64,000 bases of DNA from Cyclospora cayetanensis (Eukaryota; Apicomplexa; Conoidasida; Eucoccidiorida; Eimeriidae), in contig NW_020312557.1 in NCBI RefSeq assembly GCF_002999335.1, forward strand, positions 124,001-188,000, given 5' to 3'. Positions 35,420 through 48,648 of the stretch are shown here, in pieces; positions within the stretch are counted from its first letter, which is position 1; each line of letters opens with the position of its first letter. A program made the translations under genes and the position numbers. The notes beneath the pieces are model-generated. The model was not told where the DNA came from and ran no database searches. It saw only the letters and a list, made by a program, of their open reading frames with translations.

Positions 35420-38400
35420 TTGAACGGGGGCGCAAAGACTGTTTGGGCGGCAAAAGTTGAAGTGCAAAGTGATGTATACGTAGTAGCTTTACGCCTGGTA
35501 CAAAGGCATGATTTGCCAGCCAGCGATATGCTTAGAGTGTTGAGGAGGTTGGGCGAACCAGAAGAATATGATGATCGAAGGGCTGATCAGCTACTCGAAG
35601 ATTTCATCAGCGGGTTGGAGCCACTCGCTGTTTGTTTTATATATGTAGAGGCATAAGCACTTCTTTGAGTATGTTAGGTGGAAGGAGGATTACTCTTAAC
35701 CAAAGCCCTAAAATCTAAGAGAAAGTCGCCTGCCTGCAAGAGTATGTCCTGACTCACCGGTTCTACCCAGATATCACGCCAACAGAAAGCTTAGCGAAAA
35801 ATCAAGGAAACCGAAGCGGGTCAATCTACCAAAACATTGCTATATCATGGCTAATGAAGTCATGGTTTGCAAAAGCCACATCCTTGACGAACAGCTTTTT
35901 TCTATGGCTGGTTTATATCAGGTCTACCGAAGCATCACGTCGAGTGGTCGTAGGATAGCAGCGACTCGGCGGGCAAGCAACAGATTAGTGTGACATGTGC
36001 AAACGATAGTCTACATGGGTTTTCAGGGGCGTATGACCGTATGCATGCGTTTGTGATTTTAAAAAATGCCAAAATAAAAATTCGAAACTACGGTTGCCAG
36101 GGCTATATGAAGCGGCCCTAGCCTACAGTCTAAGGCGAACGAGAAAAGAAAACTATCGGGAGCTCCACGCGCCTAGCAGCCCCAGACAGTCACCCCAACA
36201 ACACATGTGCTGCTATTTTGATTATTGGGTCGTACAACCCGGAATCGTAGGCACGTGGAGAGCCCGTCAAACGTGATCAACGGGAGTAGGTTTGGCAAAA
36301 GCAGTCTGCTCGGCGAGAAGAGAAAGTCGCATCAGAGATTTGGAAAGCCCGCCTCGAAGGTTGGGTTGCATTGCATGGGGTTACAGAGGAAAGGACCGCA
36401 TTTGGGGCCCCACTACGAGTCATTTTTTTATCGATACAGTTCGACGTAAGTGGCCAAGGAGGGATACTGTTTCTTGACACTGGATGTGAATTAGATATGT
36501 TATCCAGTGAGATGGCACAGCAGTGCAGTCCTCATGTTCACTCTTTATCATAGTCCCTAAGATTGAGGCTTCTGACCGGGCCGGAGGCCTTAAGCTTTGA
36601 CACGGCTAAGGGAGCTAACTGGCACTTCAAATCGGACTCCACTCAATCATTTTGCTCTGTAACGTTTTTGTTGATATCATTGCATAATTTTGGATAAGCC
36701 GTCAGTGACATAATGGAATTTGCGCATGCCCCCACACCTGTGCGCTACGAAGGTTAGTGTGCCGGGAGGCCCCAGGAAAAGCAGCTCTTGACATCCCCAA
36801 TAACGCTGATTGTATCTATGGTAAGTGGGGTAGAGTGAAAACCTCAACAAGGTGAGGGAAAGCCTTCTTGCTGGTGGCGCAGCAGTGCAGTAGGACAAAA
36901 CGGTTCTGAGCACGCACCACATCTTAATGGTTATGCACCACCTTCTTTTCAATGTGATTAACCTCCAGTTTCTGCCAGAAATTGCATGACAAAGGTAAAC
37001 AACAAGGGAAATTTGAATTGCTAAACAATGACAAGCTGAGAGCAGGCTGGCGGCCTGCTGGTCGTGCACCGGACTTTACGAAAATACTGCGCGTGTCAGC
37101 CCCGCGATCTGTTCCGCGATAGCGGAGGCCGCCAAAACAGCGAGCAGAGACTGAAAGATAGGCGGACAACATGTTGAAAGAAGGCACGATGCAGGACTTG
37201 ACTGATGCTTTGGGGCATGACCCGGTGCGGTTACTCAAAAGGACTGAAAATGGAGCATGTGCATGGAGCTCCTCGATAAGATCATCGGGAAGAGGTTCTC
37301 GATACCTCAGCTTGGAGAATGAATACAATATCCATTCACCCCGAAGACCGGACTATATCGGTGGTACATTCGCACTAGCAAGCTCTAGAATACCTATATG
37401 CCGCCTGGATGTGTCAATGCTCCAGTTGAACTGCAACAGCAAGTTGACGAAGACTTTTGCAAGCCTATCAAGAAAGGTTAGATTGATGCTTACATTTATG
37501 GCGTTTTAGTCTTTGGCCGAAACGTTCAAGAGCACCTGACGCATGCACGGCTTTCTCAGCTGTTGCAGGATAAGCAGTAGTATGTCAGGGCACGTGAGTT
37601 TTCTTTTGATCCAAACAGTTGTATTCCTGTCAGTCCGTGCTTGGGGCTCAGGCGTTGAGGCAGATTTGGCCAGAATTGAGACAATCAAGGCGTGGTATTT
37701 GCCCTTGCAAGGCTGCAAGGACTTTGCGAAGGTCTATGAGGGCTGGTATCGTATGGCCGATCGATCACTTCTGAGTTTTCTCAGACTGCATCTCTTTTCA
37801 CTGGTTTACCTCAGAATTTATAGTCTTTGACCCGGATATTGAAGGCTTGTGCGGCAGGAAGGACGCTAATCAGGCGCGTTACAACTCGTCCGAAACTCGC
37901 GCTGTCCGATCATGTACGCCATTTTCCCACACGAACCGGCGCTGCTGGTTAATGGTGAATGCTAGCCACAACGGAACATAGATGTCAGGTATGGGAAAAA
38001 GAGCTTTACGAATTGTGTCAGTGGGTGTGAAACACGGTGACTATTTAGTGAGCCGTCGTTCTACTCTTCAAATCGGCCATCAATCCACAATATACCCGAT
38101 GAGGGCCTTCCAGTACTTTGATAATCCTAATAATTCATTGGTTTTAACGATTCGTGCAATACGAACTTAGAGTCAAAAATACTAGAGCGTCACCAATGTG
38201 GAAGCAGGCGCACTCTCGCGACACTGCAGAAATTCAATGTTGTGCAGCGCAACCGCTCTTGTCTGTGATGAAACAGAGGTTCTACCGAGGTTGCGTGAGC
38301 CTAATGCTTTGGAACCTCATACATGCTTTACTATTGCCAAAATGTATAATGGCAAAAGGGCGAGGCACAATCAAGTTCAGGATGGCCTGCTATGGCTCAA

Positions 38401-39430
38401 AGCAAAGTGGAGACTCCGTCGCATATACGCCAGACTTCCTTCCTCAGCGCCGTTGTGCATACAGCGCACAATTCTGCTTTTTCGGGCCATGCTGCGATTG
38501 ATCCTGCAGTGAGGAAGCTCTCATGTATCTTTGAGTATTTTGAGATGCATGCCGCGGCAGAGAAGTATGCACTATCATACCTACAAATGCAAGCTGGTGC
38601 CACTCGATGCTCCTAAACCGGGCCTTTTGCAGAGCTTTCGGTTCCTAAACAAATTTGGACTGATATCAGTGTGTACGTTGTTGCTAAACTAATGAACGAC
38701 AAGTTTCTGAAATAACGGCGTTGTCGACAAACTTTGCTGGTATGCTCATTTCATCTGGTGCCGAAGCTCGCCACGGCTCAGGAAAACGCTCAAATACCCT
38801 TGACTCATGCCTGAAAACATCAAGGAAGCATTACGGAACAGATCCGACGTCTATTGGTGCGTAATAGCGTGCCCTTATGATCCTCTATAGATTTGTCACA
38901 ATAACTACTGTGAATTATATAGTAGGGGATAGACGACCAAAGCGCATCAAATGCACTTTTCTGGAGCGATTGTGACTCTGTCCTTGCAAAATTCTAGTGA
39001 CTGGCTTACTGATTTTCCTTTCGTTGAGTGGGTCAATGAATTAACCGTACAGTTCCCTGTCCTTTGATCTCTCTCATTCCCGGTCTACACTGAGAAGCCC
39101 CCGTTCGTACGGGGCCTGAACCTGGGGGACATAGCTCAGCAGCAACCCTTAGTAGCGGAGGGATATGGAGCCAAGCTGACAACTGCACGCGAGTGTATGT
39201 GCAGAACCCAAGAGGGGCAAGCACGAAGGCATTCTATGGGGCAATCGGTTGTGTGTTTGTTTCCTGGAGATTTGGTCCTGGTGGATGAGCTGGTCGATGA
39301 GATGCACTACAAGGTGATCAGAAGGGTGCGACCCAGTGGCTGGAACCCAATTGCGGTTTTCCAAGGAAGGAATACGCATTCTTACTCAGTCACTTTCCCT
39401 AGATTAGAGGTGTCGCAGGAAGATTAATAT
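35420..39430 (+). mobile_element. Decayed Ty3/gypsy-like LTR retroelement, copy B
   Basis: Remains lie in gag-pol order with stops and frameshifts. Gag: a capsid-like frame from 35420 with RADQLLEDFISGLEPLAV (35579-35632). Retropepsin: ILFLDTGCELDMLSS, DTG at 36476-36484. Reverse transcriptase from about 37255: ELLDKIIGKRFSIPQLGE, then MPPGCVNAPVELQQQVDEDF (family MPFGLxNAPxxFQ), a TAG at 37479-37481, and YIYGVLVFGRNVQEHLTHA, where YxDD has become YIYG. Next is GVEADLARIETIKAW with EGWYRMADRSL (RT thumb, 'V.P.KI..I..W' and 'GYYRRF'). Integrase: QAGATRCS-stop-TGPFAELSVPKQIWTDIS (about 38585-38667; family 'PxPxxPWxDIS'), then FHLVPKLATAQENA, and a C-terminal GDLVLVDELVDEMHYKVIRR at about 39270-39330. 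Chromovirus-type gypsy elements are known from Eimeria; assignment to that clade is inference. Confidence 0.75.
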
Positions 39431-40260
39431 TGGTTTTCTACAGTAGTTCGGAAACTTCCCGAGCTAGTCGTAGTTTGCCGCGCACCGTGTGGTGGCGGAG
39501 GCAGTACAAGGAGCCGTAGAAGCTGGCTGATATGTCATCGCAGCTCGATAGTCATTACATTAGCAGAGCTCCTAGTGAAATGGACTGGGACCGGGAACCT
39601 CACAGGTTGAAGGATGCGCAATGGCGGGGTTCGTGGCCAATGGGAGAATCTGCTGTGTTTTCCTTATAGAGACGCTAGTTGCCATGCGGGTTTTCCTTGC
39701 ATTCTTTGATAGTCTCCATCACAAAACCTGGCCTTACATGAATTGATTGCCTTTCTGTATAAGTGTTGCTCGAAGAATGGCCGTTGGGTTTTCGATATCT
39801 TGTCTGTATGCGCATTCATGCGCGCAGACACTCTAATGCCTGCAATCTTTCTTGTGCTTCGCCTGTGGTGTTGCACTCAATGATACTGCATAGACCAGCG
39901 ATGTCGCATAGATTCACTGCTGAACTACTCATTTCCCTTGTTTTCTCTCTCAACGCGTAGCGGAAGGCTCGCATTTCAGCGCACAGACGACAGCAAGCCA
40001 AGGCCCCCCGCAGTCCTTTTATTTCGGTCTAACCTTCGCTGTTGGCTAATGTATGCCTTTCGTACCTTAAATTTAACTGTATTCGATGATACACATTTGC
40101 TTTTCGTCTTTGCACTGTTTTCCCGTTTCTGCGTGACTGGCTGGCGATCGGGAAGGAACTCTTCTGCGGTTTTATACACAGTTTGTCTCGACACCGGGGT
40201 GGGGAAAGCAAATTCGAGTGGTTTTAACTGGGTGGGAGTGGCGATGATGGGGTGTGGGGG

Positions 40261-40650
40261 TTAGCTACACTAGCACACTTCCTACTACGCTGCTGATATT
40301 GAATTGTGAACTAGCAAAAAGTTGATTAGCCCCTTGGTCAAGTCATATACAATTAATTGCAAAGTGCTGATGGCTAACTATACACCGAGACGCAGTGTTG
40401 TGTGGGTGTGCACTAGCTGCTACGCGCAACCATGTGTACATGCGATCGGTAGTAGTGCTTAGAGGCTGCAGCTACGCTTACCCTAGTTGCCCTTTCCCCT
40501 TATGTCTGGAAGTATGAACGGCGAGGGCGATAGAAGGCGGAGTTCACCTGCAATAGTGCTTTATACCTTTGTAATAACCTTGTATTAAGTCTAGAGCTCA
40601 GTGTCTCTGTGGAGGCTTAACACGGAGCGTTGTCCGCTAGGAGACCAATG
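40261..40650 (+). repeat. LTR-like diverged repeat, copy 2
   Basis: The counterpart of 11041-11410, in the same orientation, about 0.8 kb downstream of the last integrase-like remnant of copy B. That position suits a 3' LTR. The best aligned part runs from ACCCTAGTTGCCC through AGTGTCTCTGTGGAGGC. I do not see a clear matching 5' LTR before 35.4 kb. Confidence 0.35.
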
Positions 40651-41884
40651 GGCTCATCCACAGGCAGAGTTTAAGAGCATTGGTGACCTCTGTGAATAGG
40701 ATGAGAAGCTTAGCTTTCAAGGGGACTATCAAGAGTCCTGTCTAATTCTAAGAAATCTTGCTGACAAACGCATGGGATATAGAGTTTACTGGACGAGTGA
40801 GAATTTGAACTGTCTGGGTTGCAGTGCCTTGGAGTCTGTAGAAGTTTCACACGAATTCGTGAAACGAGAAAAGCCTTGAACGTAGAAAGAAGTATGCCAT
40901 AATGCTGCTATTTGTGCTGTGTTAATCTTGCTTTCCTCATTTTTCACTCTGCGTCCACTGAGAGGAGGCCATGGTGGAGGGTGGCGTGGCAACAAGGAGT
41001 CCGTAAAACTCAATATCTGACGCACAAATCAAGATAACAAAATAATCGCACATGCAACAATCCCTGCAAGTAACAAGAGGTACCGTAGAAGAAGAGTAGG
41101 AAACATTGCGCACCATCATGCAGGTTTGCTAGGGAAACCCTCCTGAACATCGAGTGTGGATTGGTTACGCCCGGTTTCCGCAAGACACCCAGAAAACATA
41201 TATGAGCTGTGCCTTATCTTCAAGTATTATCACGAATATGCTTTGTAGCCAGCTCACCTTCCCCCTTATTTAAGAATCGCTCAAAAAGGACCCTTGTCCT
41301 CAGTTACCATCGAGCGCTTCCGCTACTGAATGCGCGGGGGGCACCGTCCTTCCACGCTTGTCCAAAATCAAAGCCATCATCCATTTTCCGTCAAAGTTCC
41401 CATTCGTGGAACATTCTTTCCTGCCTAGTGAGGTAGCATCTACGCGGGTCTGTCAATGCAGATTTAAGCGTCTCGGCGAGCTAGCTGGACGGCCTGCTAT
41501 TCCCTTCCTTGCTGCTTTTCTGCCCCCTGTATCCATTAGGAGCCATCCACCATTTGCAAAAGCCTTCTGTTCTGTCTCTTCTAAATTGCTTGGAAAGAAG
41601 CCTGCGGCCACCTCCCCCGTCCCTTCTCAACCTCAGCGGCTCGCAAGTTCCTGGAAGAAGTCGAGACGTATTTTATTCGTAATCCATCGACTACCTTTAG
41701 AGGTTTATTGTTATTCTCTCTTATTGGGCCTGGAGTTGTTTCCCCGCAATTGCAATTACAGGGGGTCATTGTCCTTCCGTTGACCCCCGCAGGGTTTCCA
41801 CATTGTGGGTGCAGCTACTCAGGCTGCTGTATTACTGTCTTCTCATGCACTATGCAGCAGTGAATTGGGTGCGATCACTCCACA
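40651..41884. other. Upstream region of the perforin-like gene
   Basis: 1.2 kb without a supported gene. It probably holds the promoter and 5' leader of the gene starting near 41.9 kb. Short pyrimidine-rich frames at 41209-41783 are not convincing. Confidence 0.35.
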
Positions 41885-44800
41885 ATGAAGTGCTCCTGCT
41901 TCTTTCTTCTCTCTTGGGGCCCGCAGAAGCCCCAATTCCCCTGTCCCATGTTTTGGCTTTTTCCTGTCTTATTTTTTGCTTCGGCTCTCCTGGACAGTGG
42001 TTGGGGATTATGTACATCTATGCAGGGACTCCATCAGGGTGCCTCTAAGGATGACAGCTTCCCTGGGATGGCAGATGTTTCTTTTCAAAGGACAACGCAG
42101 CCGGTGGTCTTGCCGCAGACACAGAAAGTGACGGTATACCCCCACCAAAACAGGGAACCCGATCTCTCACCTTTTTCTACTTTACACCTTGTAAGGCACG
42201 CGTTCCCCTCATCTAATGCTCGTAAATGCCTACCTCTCTAACCAGGTCAAGACAGCTTGCTAAGTGTTAAGCGAGTCTTTGGCCACTTGTAGGCTAGCAG
42301 CTGCAACTGTTCGGACCAGAACTTGAATAGTTCTACTGTGTATTGTGGTTGTGCGGCGCTTTTTGCTTCTTATGCTTGTCCCTAAACCTCTTCGACTTCA
42401 GCCAACGCGGATAGCAGCGAGGCCCTTTGTGGACTCGACGAGCTTGACGCGTCCAGATCTGCACGCTCTTGGAAAGGAAAGGCGTAAAAGTCTTATTGGA
42501 AAAGTAGGTGGAGCTTCACCAAAAAAGAAAGCAAGAGAAAACAGTCGACTAGCCAATCAGAATTCTGCAAGCAGCGTCAGCAGCAAGACGAAGGGGGCTA
42601 CTTTTGACGCCGGCACTGCGAGACTGGAGGAACTGTATAGCGCCCTTGATGGGCCACTTGCCACCAGCAAGGGTAAAAGCCGTGCGACAGATCCCGCCAG
42701 CATCGACCAGCTGAAAGATAAGACCACAAGTTCTCCCAAGGTATCGCACAAGAGCCAGCAGTCAGAGATGACACCGTCGGCGTCAGCAAAATCTGTGCAA
42801 TTAAGAGTGAAGAAGCGTAAACCAACTTTCAAAGCAAAAACGGCAACAGCGGACGTGTCAGGAAAGTCAAAAGCAGAAGCAGATCCATTCAAGGGCATGG
42901 AAAACGTGGAGGAGCCTGTAACAGAGACGCGCAAACGGCGAAGCCTTGAACAGACACAACTGGCTGCGTCAGATGCGACCCTGGGTGGAAGGTTTGCAGG
43001 AGGCCTTGTGGGAACCATAGGCTACGAAGACGGCTTGGCCGGGGCAGGTATTACCGGGTTACATACTTTGTCTGGGGGAGCAGCTCAGGAAGGCGATGGC
43101 AACGACACCCTGTTTACGCTGTCTCACAGTACCACTGGGGAATCCAGTACCAACGAAAGCAGCACTTCAGACAAATGGATACCCGATCCCAATGACAGTA
43201 AGAAACTTAAATGCAAATGGTGCACCTTACGTCTTATTCATTTGTAAGATTTCCGAAAATAATCGAACAGCTTTTCCTTGCGACGTTCTTGCCGCTCTCT
43301 AGATATATTTGTTCTCCACAGCCGCCTCTTGCTGGCGACGAATTCGTACGCTTGGTGCTGCGGTGTTTATATAGCCGATTGGGAAAACCAGCCAAGTGAA
43401 GAGGAAAATCTACTTGCGATGCAAGCAGCGCGAGACCTTGCAGCTCGAAGAGAAGAGAGAAGGCGCACAGAACTGCAGGTGTATCAGCAAGAAACAGAGG
43501 AAGAAGACGTGTACAAGAGGGCTACAGAGGTTTCTCCAGGCTTTAGTACGTCTGATGCGATTGCATTAAATGGGGTTCAAGCTCGGCAATTGGGGTTGGG
43601 CGACGGATTGAACGTCAAACAGTATATTGCTGCGGGCTTGGAGATTAGACTGCTACAGCGTTCGCCGGCTTGGGCGGCAGCGATACTTCCTAGCGTCGCG
43701 ACTCGTATCCCGGGGACAGTTTACGACTTTCGGTCTAGCCTTAGGTTCTGTTTGGTCAAGACCTGAGGGCCGAAGATCTGCTGTGTCCATGTGCAGATTA
43801 CCTAGGCATTGGCTACGATGCCATTAAAGGCAACCCATTGGGTGACCCGAACCTGATGGGGGATCCTGGTCTGCGCTCCCCAATCATCCGCTTTTACTTT
43901 CAGCCAGACGCCGAAGGGGTGTCCAGCGATCTAAGCGAGCTGCAGCCGCGTGGAGCATACAGCCGCCCCTTTGTGGCATGTAAGCAGTCCGAGAACTTGA
44001 CAGAGGTCGCAACGATTTCGGATTATGTTAAGGAGTTAGAAACAGATGCCGCACTGGCCGGCGGAGACGCTGTTGGCCTTAACAGCTTCTCGGCCTCCGC
44101 AGCCTACACAGAGCTCGCGAAGAAGGCAGTGAAGAAGAAAACAAGGACTTTTCTCCTCAAGACGTACTGCCTTCGCTATGAAGCAGGACTTGCACAAACC
44201 GACAGCTTCAACTGGTACGCCGCTGATTGTCTTTTTTGGTTCACAACAGTCTTCAGTTTCTAGCCATGTGTACCTGCTGCTGCAAGAGAGGCGGACAAAG
44301 CATACCACAGAGAAACTGTTTGTTTAATCATTGGAGGCATCCCTACTCAGCAGTTGTGCTTTACGGTTCAGCATGTGGGCCTCCATATTTGTAGCTGTCC
44401 GACCGTGTTGTTTTTGCGACCAGGAACTACACAATGGCCTTTGATGACGCTGTGGATGGGTTACCTGAAGTATTTGATGGCAGTAACAACACAGGCTGCA
44501 CTCCAACACTCTGGAGAGAAAACACCCATGACTCCCTGTGTAATAGTACGAATGTACGGAGGTGGATGGACTTTATAGACCAGTTTGGCACGCACTACAT
44601 TGTCCGCCTCTTCGCAGGTAAGCAAAACAGCTTTTACACTTGGTACAGTTCTGTTTTGCTGTGCGATTCTTTCGTTTGGGCTAATTTGTGATGGGTTGGA
44701 TTTTGTTGTGCAAATATTAATTGTGATAGTCGCCAGGGCATTCCCATTGATCCAGTAGTCTACTCAACATTACGAACCAGACTGCCTGACTGATGCTGAG

Positions 44801-47800
44801 TTTTATAATACTGGCTTTGGTAAACGAGTGCATGAGCGATAAACGCTTTGTATGGGTTTTCACAAGAGTCCTGTGTGCACTAAGTTGCTCTATACCTCTG
44901 CATTTTCTCTCCTAACAAGTTACAATTAAATGGCTCTATCTCGTGCTTGCAAAAAATGTTAGACGAAGCGTGGGTGTTTCCTCTATTCTTGTGGTTCACG
45001 TCTCTTACCCTAGTGCGAACACTTTTGTTTTCTGTGTCGTGTTTTTGAGGTGGGAAGCTGACGCATCAGATTACAATGTCAAATTCTGATATCGCCAAGA
45101 TGAACAGTTCTGGAGTGAATATAAAGAGTGCGCTAAAGGCGACATTTGGGGTTGGTGGAGCGGCAGGTTCGGCCAGTGTTGCTCGGGACTCGGAGCAGAA
45201 GGAGCAGATGAAAAGGTTTAATTACGAGACTGAGACCCTAATTATGGGGGGCAGAGTACCTAGTGATGTCTCGGACCCGGACTCTATGGCAGATTGGTCA
45301 GATTCGGTTGAAGAACTGCCTATGCCGGTACGTTGATTTGTTTGAAAGTTTGTCTGGTGGCTGTGGTTATATTTTGTGGGGCTTAACTGCATAAGAAAAA
45401 ACAGATAAGGTGCCAAATAAATATTCATGTTTTCTTGGCATATTCCTTATGTATGTATTATGATTGTCCTGAATATCTTTTGGCGTATGCCCCACCCGAC
45501 TTTATCAAAGCATTGTTCTGTTTTGAGCCCTGTGGTTTTACTGTTTCCTGCCTTATTGAGGCTGTTTTTTACTGCATAAAACGCTCTGAGCACAAGGAGC
45601 ATGACACCGCTTCCCTGTGTCGGTCAGGAACATCTATTGTGGATTGAAAGTTGACTGTCGTGATACTCTATGCAAATGCGATGTCCGCTTGCTCGAATGC
45701 AGGTTAAGATTACGCTGCAACCGTTGGGAAATCTCCTACCTGACAAAAAGAAAGAAGGATTCGAGAAAGCCTACAGGTTTTATGCAGAAGCAATTGGCAT
45801 GTCGAAGTCTGACATCTCTGCCTTGGGCGGAGGAAAGGCGCAATCTGTAGGGGAAGCGGTGAGTTCCAGTTGCTATTGGCTCCAAAGTTTAAGCTTGAGG
45901 GGCCATGGCTTTCATGGCAAATAGCGGTCAGCAGCTTCGTCACTGGCACCACATATAGGATATGCTTGAGATACCACAGCACTTATTAAGCAATAGTTGA
46001 CTAGAATGATCTTGGACATACGGTGTAAGAATGGCCTGTTCTGTCTTATCTTCTTCAGCTACGAAGCGGAACTCAGATGATGTACGCTGGTGATCCCCCC
46101 GGGTATATAATGTGCCCGCTGCATGAGAGGATCATGTTGGGCTTCGCTTTGCAACTAAACTTCTACGAGATAAATGGAATTAAAAAAAGGGCAGCCATGA
46201 AGTCCTGTGCCCCTGGCAGGTGAGATAGACAAGGAAACATCCCAATGCGATTCCATTAGGATCAGCTATCCCCTTCAGTTTGGTTTTTTAGTAGAACTCT
46301 GCTTGCTCTATTGCACTGTCACTAAGTTAACGCATTCGTGTAATCTATCGTTTAGCTTCGATTTCCCTCGACATCTTAAAAGCACTAAACCCTTTAAATT
46401 GTCGACTACTACACTTCTCTACTGTTTTGGCTTTTTGTGTCTTCCTTCTTCTTGACCGTTTGCTTCGCCTCCTTTTTTTAAATTTGGAAGGCTATGCTTG
46501 TTTGTAGTGTCTGTGCTTGTCAGTACGGCAGATACGTGTGACTTTCGTGTTAGAATGGGCTCGTTTCACTGTACTGTAGAGCATCTGCTTCAATTTTCCC
46601 TGTGCTCGCTTTAGAGACAAATGCGACGGTCTAGAGCGGCCTGCAGAAGAAGGTGATGATGCGCGTATTTATGCTCTATGCGGCAGCGAGCCAATAGCGG
46701 GGCTTGAGCAGGTTGTGGCTCAAAACGCAATGGTAAACTGCTAATCCTAAATCATCAACTGTCTCTTGGATATGGATAGAGGTAGATAACGTGCGGATTA
46801 GGTGCTATCCGGATACGTTTTGTGCGCTGTTGGCCTCGCTGTGTTGCAGAGAGCAGTGGCCGTCTGCCCCGAGGGATCAGTGATTCTATCAGGATTTGGG
46901 CTGTCTCTAACTGGGGGTAGAGCAGGTGCCGCTCAGACTCTCCTCGTGCCTTGCCGGGCAGGTCAGTTTTTTCTGTCACAGAATATGCGTCCGGCTTCAT
47001 TTTGGTAGAGTCAGGAGTTGAAAAGTGTAGTGGCGATGCAACGGCTAGTGATTTAAGCTACACAACAGACGGCCAGTGTACAAAGTACAGATTGAGGTAC
47101 CTTTACTTGTATTGAGGGTTGCAGTGGAGGCACTATCTGATAGTGGAATGAGGGACAAAACACTCGGACATGAACTGCGTTTGCTAGGTGTTTGAGCCGC
47201 AATGTTTTGGTGCGCACAGGTTTTAGCTGTAAAGACGTATATACTTGAACGTGCATATCTGCATGCTATTGACCAATCAGTTAGCGCATTGAAGTGTATT
47301 TTTTAAAACGGAATCTCTTTCATGCAATTGTTTCACCAGCTGTGTATTTTTGCTTCCTTTCGGAAAGTCTTTCTCCACGGAAGTCCAGTTATCTGCCTCA
47401 GGGCGCGTACACGATTTATAGCTGCGCAGTCCCTCCTTCCTTGATGTTGGGTACACCACACCGTATGAGTTTACACCGTCTATCGGAGAGCGTTGCTAAC
47501 GGCCACAAGTCAATGCCTAGCATGTTTCCTTGTATGTTGGGCGTTTGCTGCCCAGGCCTCAACAGTTGCACGGCCCTGGGGCCAATGGGCACCGAGCAGA
47601 ACTTGGTGTGGATTGCCTGTGTAGACGAAAAGACGCCTGGCCTCCAGGTACGTGGTAATGAGCATCCCTGGTGATGGGAAGGTGGACGTAGCGTATCCCC
47701 CTGAGGTTGCGATCCTAGGGCGGGGATCAACCCCTGGAGATATGCGGTTTTATTTTTTTTGTCCGTCCGTCTCATTCTTCATCTTATTGTGTGTGCATCC

Positions 47801-48648
47801 ATATCTTCATTTTCTCTATTTTGTGGTATTGTCCATTTTCCTGCTCCTCGTCGTTGCTTCCTACTTTCAAGGTCTGGGATTTTCTGGCGCCACTGTGTTT
47901 GTTCTCACTGCTGCATGTTCTGTTTCGGGCTTAAGTTTGCTTCTGTGTGTGTGGTGCTGTTCGTTTCTGCTCCTGAGCCTCCTTCGTCTGCTGCTCATGC
48001 GTTTGCTCCTTTTCATGCCACACATTTTCCTAGGCTCTTAGAGCAACAACTTCAAGGCTCTATGTGCGTATGCTTTTATCTTGCGTAGCTGATTGTAAAC
48101 GAGGGCACTAACGTAAACGCCATTGCTACAAATAATTTGGAGCAAGATGGACAAGTTTCGGTAGAATGCCCAAGTCCCCTTGGTATCGCCCTAGGTGAGA
48201 CAGCAGCAGGTAGTGTTAACTTTACGCTCAGCACTGAACATATATACTATTGGTAGTTGTGTAGTTTTCCAGCATTCGGTAGAACGATACCACTGAAATC
48301 CAAACTATCTAAACGTACGATAAGAGTTCATCGAACCGACAACCGGAGTTGTATGTACATCACGGTGTTGTTTGGTGTGTATGTAATTGCGACTGCATGC
48401 CTGCGTGTATCTGTGGCTACCTCACAGGGTTTGTGATGGAGATTCACACAAGATTTAATAAAGTAAGGGATCGGTTTCGCGAATGCACAGATAATGAAGT
48501 GAAATGCTCGCAAACAGGAAAGGGTATATCTGAGGCGTTTTTCTACCGGAAGAAGGACACGCATTCACTCCTTGCATACATAACGTGTGCTGAAGTGTCC
48601 AATGCTTTGGATAAAACGACAACTGCGGAGCAAAAAGAAATAACTTAG
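41885..48648 (+). CDS. PLP1: Perforin-like protein with MACPF domain (apicomplexan PLP)
   Basis: Secreted pore-forming MACPF protein; relatives in coccidia act in parasite exit from host cells. Exons: 41885-42190, 42402-43197, 43375 to about 43660-43750 (donor unresolved), 43797-44214, 44424-44617, 45050-45327, 45703-45858, 46059-46219, 46615-46732, 46850-46961, 47430-47647 (acceptor tentative), 48089-48194, 48428-48648; roughly 1,140 residues. Exon 1 encodes a signal peptide (MFWLFPVLFFASALL; the ATG at 41948 is an alternative start). Exons 2-3 give a long Lys/Ser-rich, probably disordered segment. MACPF begins YLGIGYDAIKGNPLGDP, then SPIIRFYF, and has the family signature WMDFIDQFGTHYIVRL, GGKLTHQITM, and GRVPSDVSDPDSMADW...VEELPMP. 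Cys-rich C-terminal beta repeats follow (CPLHERIMLGFALQLNF, CPEGSVILSGFGLSL, CPSPLGIALGGFVMEI). Exon 1 is joined by inference from phase and a good acceptor. PLP1 rather than another paralogue is a guess. Confidence 0.88.
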
